A DNA stretch of 64,000 bases from a virus. This document shows positions 41,810 to 49,059 of this stretch, one piece after another. A program made the position numbers and the translations under genes. The stretch lies in IMG/VR virus record IMGVR_UViG_3300033273_000252, positions 29,027-93,026 of that record; one strand, given 5' to 3'. The notes below the pieces were generated by a model. The model made no database searches. It saw only the letters and a program-made list of their open reading frames with translations, and had not been told where the DNA came from. Positions within the stretch are counted from its first letter, which is position 1, and each line of letters starts with the position of its first letter.

Positions 41810-43036
41810 CTAAATATTAACCTTAACCATATCTTTATAATTTTCCCCAATTTCTACTTCAGTTGGAAATCCATCAACTTCCATTATTTGTTTTATCCCA
41901 AGTATAAACTCATCTTTATCACTTGGATGTAAGTCAAACAAAAGTGAGTCATATGTATAAAGAATTGGCAGGGACTTTTCACATAATTGTGATTTTGACA
42001 ATTTCTCTAATATAAGTATGTTTCTTTCGGTCTCAACGGCCTGAAGGATATAGTTAAATAGTTTATTTTTGTTCAAATTTGAATCAAAGACTATCTTTCT
42101 ACCAAGAATTGGTGTGTATACTTCTTTCTTTAGTAAGAATTCACTCCAAAGGGATTCCACATAATCTGAGGTTTTATTGAAGAATGGAATATGTTTGTAT
42201 TCATCTTGAACACCCCCATATAATTGTCTAAACGTGATTGCCTTTGCATCCTTGAGGTCAGCACCATATTGGTCTGCCAACCACTTATGTGCTTTGATAT
42301 CCAATGGTATGTCTACACCTATCAATTTAGCAATCAAACGAATATGATACCCATCAAAATCTAATTGACATAATTTACCACCCTCAAATCGTGATATGAA
42401 CCTTTTACGAGTATCTCCATCTTTTGGAAGTGCTGCATAGTTGACTCCACCAAAAGTATTAGATGGTCTTGAGGTCGTAGTCAACATATTATATTGTGTA
42501 TATTCAGTTATATGTGAATCCGTATAAAGACCCCCCAATTCCACCCAATTGTATGTTTTCGGATATAATTGAGCGAATTTGCTGGGTTTCATATCCACCC
42601 ACTTCTTCTTCCACTCTTGGAATTGTTCGTAGTGTTTCCAAATTGGAATGAGGTCATTTGCTTTGGGTGCTTTCCTTCTTCTGAATATGGTGTAGATAGG
42701 TTTCTCCTCTACATCAAAGTCTCTTGCTTCGTGAAATAGACCCATTTCAAGGTCATACATATTAGGTAGAAAATCGTAGTGGTGTAAAAGTTCTTTCAAA
42801 CCAACTACCCATACCTCTTCAAATGGACTGAAATCTATTGTGTAACTTACACAGCTAGCGTCTATGTTGTTATAATTCACAAATAGGTCAGTTACCCCAT
42901 CGGATATCAAAATAGCGGATATACGAGTTTGGTGAGGATGTTTCTCCAAACTGGTTAGAATGGGAAACACCAACACCTTACTTGACAGGGCAGAGATGCG
43001 TTTATGTAATCTTTCGTCTGTATCTACTATCTTCAC
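41810..43036 (-). CDS. Minimal family A DNA polymerase-like protein
   Basis: A 408-residue protein with the palm motifs of family A polymerases: TTSRPSNT near 188-194 resembles the TGRLSS motif, motif A is LDFDGYHIRLIA with D226, motif B is AKAITFRQLYG with K265, F269 and Y273, an LQAVETE helix matches the Q of the PolA O/Q region, and motif C is YTYDSLLFD with D363. The HDE of motif C is YDS here and the motif A Glu is His. No exonuclease domain is evident. It is a second polymerase besides gp43, possibly repair-specific, or a catalytically altered homologue. Confidence 0.7.
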   Translation of the reverse strand: MKIVDTDERLHKRISALSSKVLVFPILTSLEKHPHQTRISAILISDGVTDLFVNYNNIDASCVSYTIDFSPFEEVWVVGLKELLHHYDFLPNMYDLEMGLFHEARDFDVEEKPIYTIFRRRKAPKANDLIPIWKHYEQFQEWKKKWVDMKPSKFAQLYPKTYNWVELGGLYTDSHITEYTQYNMLTTTSRPSNTFGGVNYAALPKDGDTRKRFISRFEGGKLCQLDFDGYHIRLIAKLIGVDIPLDIKAHKWLADQYGADLKDAKAITFRQLYGGVQDEYKHIPFFNKTSDYVESLWSEFLLKKEVYTPILGRKIVFDSNLNKNKLFNYILQAVETERNILILEKLSKSQLCEKSLPILYTYDSLLFDLHPSDKDEFILGIKQIMEVDGFPTEVEIGENYKDMVKVNI

Positions 43037-43041
43037 AAATA

Positions 43042-43073
43042 CTAATATACGAAATTATTCCTTAATATCCAAA
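43042..43073 (-). promoter_or_regulatory. Bacteroidota-type promoter upstream of the PolA-like gene
   Basis: The minus strand has TTTGGA (rc of 43068-43073) and, 24 nt after its first base, TTCG then TATATTAG (rc of 43042-43049). The -7 box ends about six bases before the ATG at 43036, so the transcript is expected to be nearly leaderless. Confidence 0.78.
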
Positions 43074-43079
43074 TATCTA

Positions 43080-43310
43080 TCACTTTAGATGATATGAGTA
43101 TTTGTAACCACAATCATCATCGTAATACTCTTCTTCAACTGCGGTGTTAAGATGACCAAGGATTTCGTTTAGTTTGGTAATATCAATTCTATTCCAATAT
43201 CCAAATCTTAGATAGACATCATTATCTCCACCCCAAACTTGACCAATTTCAAAGTCACCAAATACTTGATTGATTTTCTCAAGAACTTTAAAAGCGAGTT
43301 TGTTTCTCAT
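43080..43310 (-). CDS. Hypothetical protein of 76 residues
   Basis: A small, acidic, strand-rich protein (MRNKLAFKVLEKI at the start, DVYLRFGYWNRIDI in the middle, a run of acidic EEEYYDDD at the end). No named family is recognised and no membrane segment is seen. It is the third of three small genes (43536, 43314, 43080) spaced by three bases, which read as one transcript from the promoter at 43848-43879. A role in host takeover or regulation is only a guess from size and location. Confidence 0.6.
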   Translation of the reverse strand: MRNKLAFKVLEKINQVFGDFEIGQVWGGDNDVYLRFGYWNRIDITKLNEILGHLNTAVEEEYYDDDCGYKYSYHLK

Positions 43311-43313
43311 ATC

Positions 43314-43532
43314 TTATCTATAAAGAGTTACTATTGAACCGAAGTTCTTATCAAACACTTGAAGAAGGTTTTCATAATCACCACTTGTCATTTCGTTAGT
43401 GATTTCTTCTCCATTCAACCCCAATTGGGAAGCCAATTTCTTAGCTGTCCCAAGAAGGTAAAATGCGTTCCCTTGAGGACCTGTTAGGTCAATCTCTATT
43501 CCGTGGGTTTTTGGTTTACTTACAATAGCCAT
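43314..43532 (-). CDS. Hypothetical protein of 72 residues
   Basis: A small protein, not recognised. It contains GPQGNAFYLLGTAKKLASQLG, a helix with a flanking strand, then LNGEEITNEMTSGDYENLLQVFDKN. It starts with a basic tail (MAIVSKPKTHG). The helical middle and low size suggest a cytosolic phage accessory protein. It is three bases from both neighbours in the small-gene transcript. Function unknown. Confidence 0.6.
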   Translation of the reverse strand: MAIVSKPKTHGIEIDLTGPQGNAFYLLGTAKKLASQLGLNGEEITNEMTSGDYENLLQVFDKNFGSIVTLYR

Positions 43533-43535
43533 ATC

Positions 43536-43808
43536 TTACTTGTTTAGTTCAATCATACTTAGTGGAACATTCCAAATACCACCACCATTCAAAACTTTTA
43601 GTTTGGCTTTAGTTCTATTGATTTTCTCAACTCTGAGTTGTTTACCCTTCATCTTAGGGTGATTAACACTCACATTAGCACCAACGTAAAGTTGTTGCTT
43701 CATTTCGTAACCTTCTAAGGTTCTCTTACTTTTGATAACTTCAACTACTTTAGAGTTTAACTCCCTTAGTTGTTCAATTGTCATTTGATTTAATTCTGAA
43801 TAAGTCAT
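43536..43808 (-). CDS. Hypothetical protein of 90 residues, KOW-like strand region
   Basis: A small basic protein. The first 30 residues form a helix (NQMTIEQLRELNSKVVEVIKSK), and the C-terminal part is strand-rich with GANVSVNHPKMKGKQLRVEKINR and KLKVLNGG, which resembles a small KOW or SH3-like barrel that binds nucleic acid. No enzyme motif is seen. It is the first gene of a three-gene transcript driven by the promoter at 43848-43879. Confidence 0.6.
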   Translation of the reverse strand: MTYSELNQMTIEQLRELNSKVVEVIKSKRTLEGYEMKQQLYVGANVSVNHPKMKGKQLRVEKINRTKAKLKVLNGGGIWNVPLSMIELNK

Positions 43809-43847
43809 AAATTGTTTTTTATATGTTTAACTCTCAATCTTACAGTA

Positions 43848-43879
43848 CTAAAGTACCACTTTTTTTTCACTTTTCCAAA
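43848..43879 (-). promoter_or_regulatory. Bacteroidota-type promoter upstream of the three small genes
   Basis: The minus strand has TTTGGA (rc of 43874-43879) and, 24 nt after its first base, TACTTTAG (rc of 43848-43855). A conserved 26-bp element lies four bases upstream of the -33 box (43884-43909), as at 16022-16047. Confidence 0.78.
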
Positions 43880-43883
43880 TTTC

Positions 43884-43909
43884 TAATGTTAAGAAATTGT
43901 TAAACTTTT
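43884..43909 (-). repeat. Upstream promoter element, copy 2
   Basis: Identical over 26 bp to 16022-16047, 28 kb away. It overlaps the stop codon of the gene at 43900-44475 and sits four bases upstream of a -33 box, as at the first copy. It may be an activator or repressor site or an UP-type element. Confidence 0.7.
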
Positions 43910-44475
43910 GCGAACTGAGTTAGATTATTTAGATAAAATTCTAACCCTTCAAAGTCGTTTTTGTATATATTGATGGTTCTTCTATTAGTGTCTATGATAC
44001 CACTATCCAATCCAACATCGTTTAGAGGGCCGGAGATTTTCCACTTTATTTCTAATTTTTGATAATTAGGACTTTCGAATGAGAACCCATCTTCATCAAC
44101 ATCCCATATAAATGGATTACCCTTCTTTTTTAAAAGATATCGAGTAATGTACCCTACTTTATAATCCTCATCAGTTGGAGTTATTTGAATTGGGTCTGGC
44201 ACAATCACATCAAATTCATAATCCTCAATTTCTTTGATTCTATTGTAATCAAAGTTCTTTTTGATGTTTTGTTCTCTTAAATCAGAATATCTTATTAACT
44301 TTACAGATTTACCTTTAACGTATTCACTTTCGCTGAAGATTTCGTTTGTGTTAGTGTATATATGATATTGACCAAAATACTCTAACCCATCTTCCGACAT
44401 TAATTCTTGACCACTTGTGTAAAGGCCTTTTTGGATAGCTCCACTTGGATAATATATTCTTTTTCTTCCTGCCAT
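43900..44475 (-). CDS. Hypothetical tail/baseplate-region protein of 191 residues
   Basis: Not recognised as a named family. It starts MAGRKRIYYPSGAIQKGLYTSGQELM, a stretch with the look of an extended arm, and has a strand-rich core such as NPFIWDVDEDGFSFESPNYQKLEIKWK followed by RRTINIYKNDFEGLEFYLNNLTQF. It sits right after the 562-residue hub-like protein (2 bases) in the tail gene order, so it is likely a baseplate or tail accessory part. Confidence 0.6.
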   Translation of the reverse strand: MAGRKRIYYPSGAIQKGLYTSGQELMSEDGLEYFGQYHIYTNTNEIFSESEYVKGKSVKLIRYSDLREQNIKKNFDYNRIKEIEDYEFDVIVPDPIQITPTDEDYKVGYITRYLLKKKGNPFIWDVDEDGFSFESPNYQKLEIKWKISGPLNDVGLDSGIIDTNRRTINIYKNDFEGLEFYLNNLTQFAKV

Positions 44476-44477
44476 AA

Positions 44478-46166
44478 TTATGCATCCAACATCATTGTAC
44501 CTGTTATATCAGTTGTCCAATCACCACCACTAAATTCGTGACCAATTTTTGTAACAACAAAATATGCTTTTTTCAATCTACTTGGTAATCTATCAAGTGT
44601 AAAGTTACTACCAAACTCAGCACCAAAATATCCATCACAAGTAAAACTAACATCTAAACCATACATTATATTTGGTTGAAAAGTATCAGATTTTGATTTT
44701 ACATATGCTGATAATGCGTTTTTTACTGTAGTGATTTCTTGTTCATCAATTTTATCACCAAGAGTAGCCATAGCATCTTTTAAGTCTTTAGCAACTTCAT
44801 TATTATTCACCGCATCAGGATAACAATTCTTGTACACCTTATCCAATTGTTTACTACCTTGACCAGATTGAGCTGCATTTAATGCCATACCTATTAATTC
44901 CGAATCCAGGTTGGATGATACATTTACATTTCGTATACCATTTTTATATCCAGCTTTTACAGATATTGATGTAACATCACCACGTTGGATAGCAGTACCT
45001 CTATTTGCAACAAAAAATTTGTCTCCTTGAGATTTAGATAAAGATGGGTCATTATATAAGAACATTTTAAGATACCCACCTGTTAAGTCAGAAATCTTTT
45101 GGAATATTTTATTTAAAAATGCTGTTGTAGCTGGTTTTGGTTTTACCCCACCCCCACCAGGGTCGGTTAACTGATTCCATACATTACTTATCATTGGAAT
45201 GGCTAACCACAAACTACCAGCAATACCGCTATTGGTCAAAGCACTATAATCAGCGTTTGGGCCATATTCAGCAGACCAACCACATACCATTTCTAATGGA
45301 TTTGCTGATTGAATCTCAGGTGGTGGGCTTCCATTTGGTACTGTTAATTTTGATGTATCAAATTTAACTTTCGCCCCCTTTGATGATGAATTTTCATTGA
45401 TTTTATCAATTAAATATTGTAAAGTAACGTATGATATATTATTATCATTGTTTTGCCACCAACTCATATCCATTTGGTGATTTACTAAACCAATATTACC
45501 CACAACCTTAGCCTTACCATCCTTAGCTTTAGTTTTTACTTGAGAAGCTTCTCCTACTAAATTACCTATAATATCTTTTGGAACAGTTTCATCTCCACTT
45601 TCAGGGTCTTTGTAGTTATTGATTTTTTTAGTATCAGCCGATAATGTTAAGAAATCCGCTGAAAGTACTGAATCCATAACACCACCAAGTTTGATAGTAA
45701 TATCATAACTCAAGTCATAATTTATACTAAAATTAAACCCAACAACATCACCTTGAATTGTTTCTAAACCAGTTCCTGCGTATCCGATACCAATGTTACA
45801 TCTATGTCCAGGGGTCATAAATGTTTTTTCAATTTCATCAAAGTCTGATGAGTTATAACATTTTAACTTTACATCAGCTTGGAATAACATAGCGTCTTCA
45901 ATATTCTGACCACCATCGTTTGAAATAGAAATTGATTCTAAACTTGGAGCGGCTGTAACCCTACCACCTTCAGATGATAATAACTCTGAGTGTTTTTTCT
46001 TTACATCACTTTCTATTGATTTTATAGTACCACTACATTTACCAATTCCACCACCAACATATGTTAGTTTAGCAAAGGCACGTTTATGAACACCCACTCC
46101 CTTTATAGTAGTAGATTCCATTCTTTGAGTTGGAGATTTTAATCCTGATTGGCCGAAAACACCCAT
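44478..46166 (-). CDS. Putative baseplate hub / tail protein (gp27/D-like)
   Basis: A 562-residue protein with beta-rich composition and few charged helices. It contains NIEDAMLFQADVKLKCYN followed by FMTPGHRCNIGIGYAG and VGFNFSINYDLSYDITIKLGG, a pattern like the ring domain of hub proteins (gp27 or phage D). Its late part has VTSISVKAGYKNGIRNVNVSSNLD and an ending GGDWTTDITGTMM. It precedes a hypothetical tail-region gene and follows the LysM-like gp53 homologue, in keeping with a hub position. The gp27 assignment is by order and composition. Confidence 0.55.
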   Translation of the reverse strand: MGVFGQSGLKSPTQRMESTTIKGVGVHKRAFAKLTYVGGGIGKCSGTIKSIESDVKKKHSELLSSEGGRVTAAPSLESISISNDGGQNIEDAMLFQADVKLKCYNSSDFDEIEKTFMTPGHRCNIGIGYAGTGLETIQGDVVGFNFSINYDLSYDITIKLGGVMDSVLSADFLTLSADTKKINNYKDPESGDETVPKDIIGNLVGEASQVKTKAKDGKAKVVGNIGLVNHQMDMSWWQNNDNNISYVTLQYLIDKINENSSSKGAKVKFDTSKLTVPNGSPPPEIQSANPLEMVCGWSAEYGPNADYSALTNSGIAGSLWLAIPMISNVWNQLTDPGGGGVKPKPATTAFLNKIFQKISDLTGGYLKMFLYNDPSLSKSQGDKFFVANRGTAIQRGDVTSISVKAGYKNGIRNVNVSSNLDSELIGMALNAAQSGQGSKQLDKVYKNCYPDAVNNNEVAKDLKDAMATLGDKIDEQEITTVKNALSAYVKSKSDTFQPNIMYGLDVSFTCDGYFGAEFGSNFTLDRLPSRLKKAYFVVTKIGHEFSGGDWTTDITGTMMLDA

Positions 46167-46178
46167 AACAAAATTACC

Positions 46179-46481
46179 TTAAACTTCTATGTTATTTAGG
46201 TCTTTGTATTCTTGAATGATAAGTTGAACATCAGATGGAATTCTAAGTTGAATACCAACTTTAGGAAACAAAGAACCTGTATTAATATTGTTTGCTCTTG
46301 CGATTATCCACCATAAACTTGGGTCTTTATAATACTCCCAAGATAAGTTATCCAATCGGTCACCATATGATGTGATTATATAAGTATCAGATATTTTTGG
46401 TGTAATTATCGGATATACGACTGTGTTGGTAGACCTTCTACCATCAACTTTTGTTCTTTCTATATCTTTATATCGTTTCAT
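46179..46481 (-). CDS. 53: LysM-like baseplate wedge protein (gp53-like)
   Basis: A 100-residue protein. YIITSYGDRLDNLSWEYYKDPSLWWIIARANNI is the LysM fold seen in T4 gp53 and phage P2 gpX, followed by PKVGIQLRIP, the closing strand. T4 gp53 is 196 residues, so this is the domain on its own. It should connect baseplate wedges and the hub. It lies between the hub-like gene and the 857-residue repeat protein, with spacings of 12 and 2 nt. Confidence 0.75.
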   Translation of the reverse strand: MKRYKDIERTKVDGRRSTNTVVYPIITPKISDTYIITSYGDRLDNLSWEYYKDPSLWWIIARANNINTGSLFPKVGIQLRIPSDVQLIIQEYKDLNNIEV

Positions 46482-46483
46482 AC

Positions 46484-49057
46484 TTAAACTCTAAAACTTC
46501 CATCAAATGCAAATACTTTTTCACTGTCATATTCGTGTATATTATTTCCAAGAACTGTACATCCAACTTGTATATCAATACCCATTGGTAATCCAAAATC
46601 AACATCCCAAGCCGTGTCATCCGAATACGAATATGATAGAGATGTTAGTATCATTGGTGTTTTATTATATAATTTACCGATTGTTAATAAAAGTTCACTA
46701 TCACTAGCACTATTACCCGGAGCACTGTAGCCACCACTTGATTCATATCTTGGCATAGTATATGTAGATAATCTTTCTAATTTTGTGTATAGAGGTTGCA
46801 TTTCAACTCGTGATGTTGGATATACTTTAAAATTGAATGTAATATCTCTTTTGAATGAATCGTAAATATACACGGGTTCAGCACGACCACTATACTTAAC
46901 TTCAGTATAATTTGGTGAGAAATTTTCACTTAAACCTGATATTGTTCCTCTGAATTGTAATCTACTACCATCACTACCTAATTGGAAAATTAATGGTACG
47001 ATATCATCAGCATCATCAGCATCACCAATTAATTTAGCATTAACTTCATCATAGAATCCTTTAAGGTCATTCTTTTTACTAAAGTCAGCAATTTTTTGTT
47101 GGATATTATCGGGAACAATTCCACCGGGAGTTCCAAATTTAAATTTCTTTTCAATATTCTCATCTTTAAAGTTTTGAGATTTAGCCCTTTCTTGAGAACG
47201 TGACCCCAAATCATCTCTAAAGTCTCGTGGTACTTTTGTACCAGCCGCTGTTCTACCTTCAGCCACTTCTTTTACTTTACCATATGATATCGCTTGATAA
47301 TCTTTGATATCCGGCCGGTCAGCATCAATACCATCTGATTTTAAAAGTTTAGGTTTTAACTTATTCTTTTCATCGATATCATCTGCTAACTTATCATCTC
47401 TAAGAGTTCTACCAAATTTTAACTTTTCTTCATCAGTAGTTGGTATTGTACTATTGTATGTATCTTTAAATTCTTTGTCATTAAGAATATCTAATGGGTT
47501 GAATAATTGTTTGTAATTTGATTGGCCTGTATTTTTGTTGCCCGTTACAATATCAGTTTTACCATCAATAATAAATGTATTGTAGTTACGTTTTGTATCA
47601 GTTATACCAAGACCATATAATGAATCAAACCCACCAGGTTGTGATTTCCAATTACCACCAACTTGAGTTTTACGAGCATCTCCCCACAAACTTTTCAACG
47701 AATCAGATGGAATTTGTAATTGAATAGGATTACCTATTTTTAGATAACTCGTAATTTCGTTAATTAATTTAACACCAGCTCTTTCAGGTCTTTCACCCAA
47801 ATGTTGAGCTCCAATTGTAGCAAGTAAATTTACAGGTGTCCACGTTGTTTGGTGTTTTTGACTACTCTGCATTCCAACTTGTTTTAGAGACCAAATAATA
47901 CCACGAGGAGTCAATAAAAACTCACTAATTCTAAGCACATCTAATGCGGCTCTTGCAGTCGAAGTTAGAGCACCACCTCTAATAAATGAAGTTGACCCTA
48001 ATCCAAGAGTTGTAGGTTCACCATTCTTTTTCTGAATACCACTTAGTATAAATGGTTGTTGAATAGTGGACAAACTATGTTTATATGAATCTTTTTTTAG
48101 ATTAAACTTATTATATGTATCTCTTAATATACTATTAGAATAAAATGAACCTAATCCTGAGTCATTATCTAATCTAACATCATATGGAGTGTCTTTGATT
48201 GACCCATATAAAGAGTTAGCACCATCAAATTCCGTTTGTGAAGGGTCTACCCCAACAAATGTAGAATTATTCTTTGGTTGTTGATATGGTGAAAATCCTT
48301 TAGCATTATCATCCGTAATAAAGTTTACAAATTTAGGGTCTTTAGCTTGTGAATCAAAGTTTGGATTAAATTTGAAATCATTTGGAGTAGTTTCACCCTT
48401 TTCTTTATCACCTTGATTGAGTCTTGCAACTTCAGTTTCACCCTTGAATTTATCACCTTGATTGAGTCTTGCAACTTCAGTCTCACCTTTAAATTTATCA
48501 CCTTGATTAATTAGTGTAGTTTCAGTCTCACCTAAAAACTTAGATGATAGGTCTGATTTGATTTGTTCAGTCTCACCTAAAAACTTAGATGAAATGTCAA
48601 ATGTATTTGGAGTAGTCTCACCCAAGAATTGTTGACTGAATGTGAATTCTCTTGGTTCAGTTTCTCCTAAAAATTGTTGAGTAAATGTAAAATTATTCGG
48701 AGTAGTTTCACCTTTGAACTTATCACCTTGAGTTGCCTCAGTTGGTGTAGTTTCACCTTTGAACTTATCACCTTGTTTTATTTCTTGTGTTTCAGTCTGA
48801 CCTAAGAATCTTTCTTCTAAAGACATTGGTTTTGGTGTAGTTTCACCTTTGAACTTATCACCTTGTTTTACTTCAGTTGGTGTGACACCTAATTTTTCAG
48901 GAGTTGGGTTTGGGGTAGGAGCTTTCTTTCCTTGTACCTTATCTGATAAAGGAGTAGTATTAAATGTAGAAGGTTCAACACGAGGTTTGTCACTTAATGG
49001 TTTCGGTTGAGGTTTTCTAAATTTAGATAAATCCGATTTTAAATCTTTCAATGCCAT
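46484..49057 (-). CDS. Large baseplate/tail protein with 15-residue N-terminal repeats
   Basis: An 857-residue protein. Residues about 57-225 hold eleven units with an exact 15-residue period, each ending in GET or GQT, e.g. NQGDKFKGET and SSKFLGET. The C-terminal 200 residues (FQLGSDGSRLQFRGTISG, DITFNFKVYPTSRVEMQPLY) form a beta-rich domain typical of tail or baseplate proteins. The middle is low in motifs. The repeats may form a flexible, partner-binding arm. Position next to the tape measure gene suggests a virion part that acts in baseplate assembly. Confidence 0.7.
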   Translation of the reverse strand: MALKDLKSDLSKFRKPQPKPLSDKPRVEPSTFNTTPLSDKVQGKKAPTPNPTPEKLGVTPTEVKQGDKFKGETTPKPMSLEERFLGQTETQEIKQGDKFKGETTPTEATQGDKFKGETTPNNFTFTQQFLGETEPREFTFSQQFLGETTPNTFDISSKFLGETEQIKSDLSSKFLGETETTLINQGDKFKGETEVARLNQGDKFKGETEVARLNQGDKEKGETTPNDFKFNPNFDSQAKDPKFVNFITDDNAKGFSPYQQPKNNSTFVGVDPSQTEFDGANSLYGSIKDTPYDVRLDNDSGLGSFYSNSILRDTYNKFNLKKDSYKHSLSTIQQPFILSGIQKKNGEPTTLGLGSTSFIRGGALTSTARAALDVLRISEFLLTPRGIIWSLKQVGMQSSQKHQTTWTPVNLLATIGAQHLGERPERAGVKLINEITSYLKIGNPIQLQIPSDSLKSLWGDARKTQVGGNWKSQPGGFDSLYGLGITDTKRNYNTFIIDGKTDIVTGNKNTGQSNYKQLFNPLDILNDKEFKDTYNSTIPTTDEEKLKFGRTLRDDKLADDIDEKNKLKPKLLKSDGIDADRPDIKDYQAISYGKVKEVAEGRTAAGTKVPRDFRDDLGSRSQERAKSQNFKDENIEKKFKFGTPGGIVPDNIQQKIADFSKKNDLKGFYDEVNAKLIGDADDADDIVPLIFQLGSDGSRLQFRGTISGLSENFSPNYTEVKYSGRAEPVYIYDSFKRDITFNFKVYPTSRVEMQPLYTKLERLSTYTMPRYESSGGYSAPGNSASDSELLLTIGKLYNKTPMILTSLSYSYSDDTAWDVDFGLPMGIDIQVGCTVLGNNIHEYDSEKVFAFDGSFRV
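48383..48889 (-). repeat. 45-nt tandem coding repeat (GET repeats)
   Basis: Eleven in-frame units of about 45 nt within the 857-residue protein. The protein-level core is (Q)GDKFKGET or (S/Q)(S/Q)(K/Q)FLGET with T/E/P/V next. Two kinds of unit alternate in blocks, which suggests expansion by duplication of neighbouring units. Copies 191-205 and 206-220 are nearly identical, so expansion seems recent. Confidence 0.8.
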
Positions 49058-49059
49058 TA

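Noticed and set aside
48383-48889. CRISPR-like direct repeats
   Set aside because: The repeats are contiguous 45-nt in-frame coding units without spacers, and no cas gene is near.
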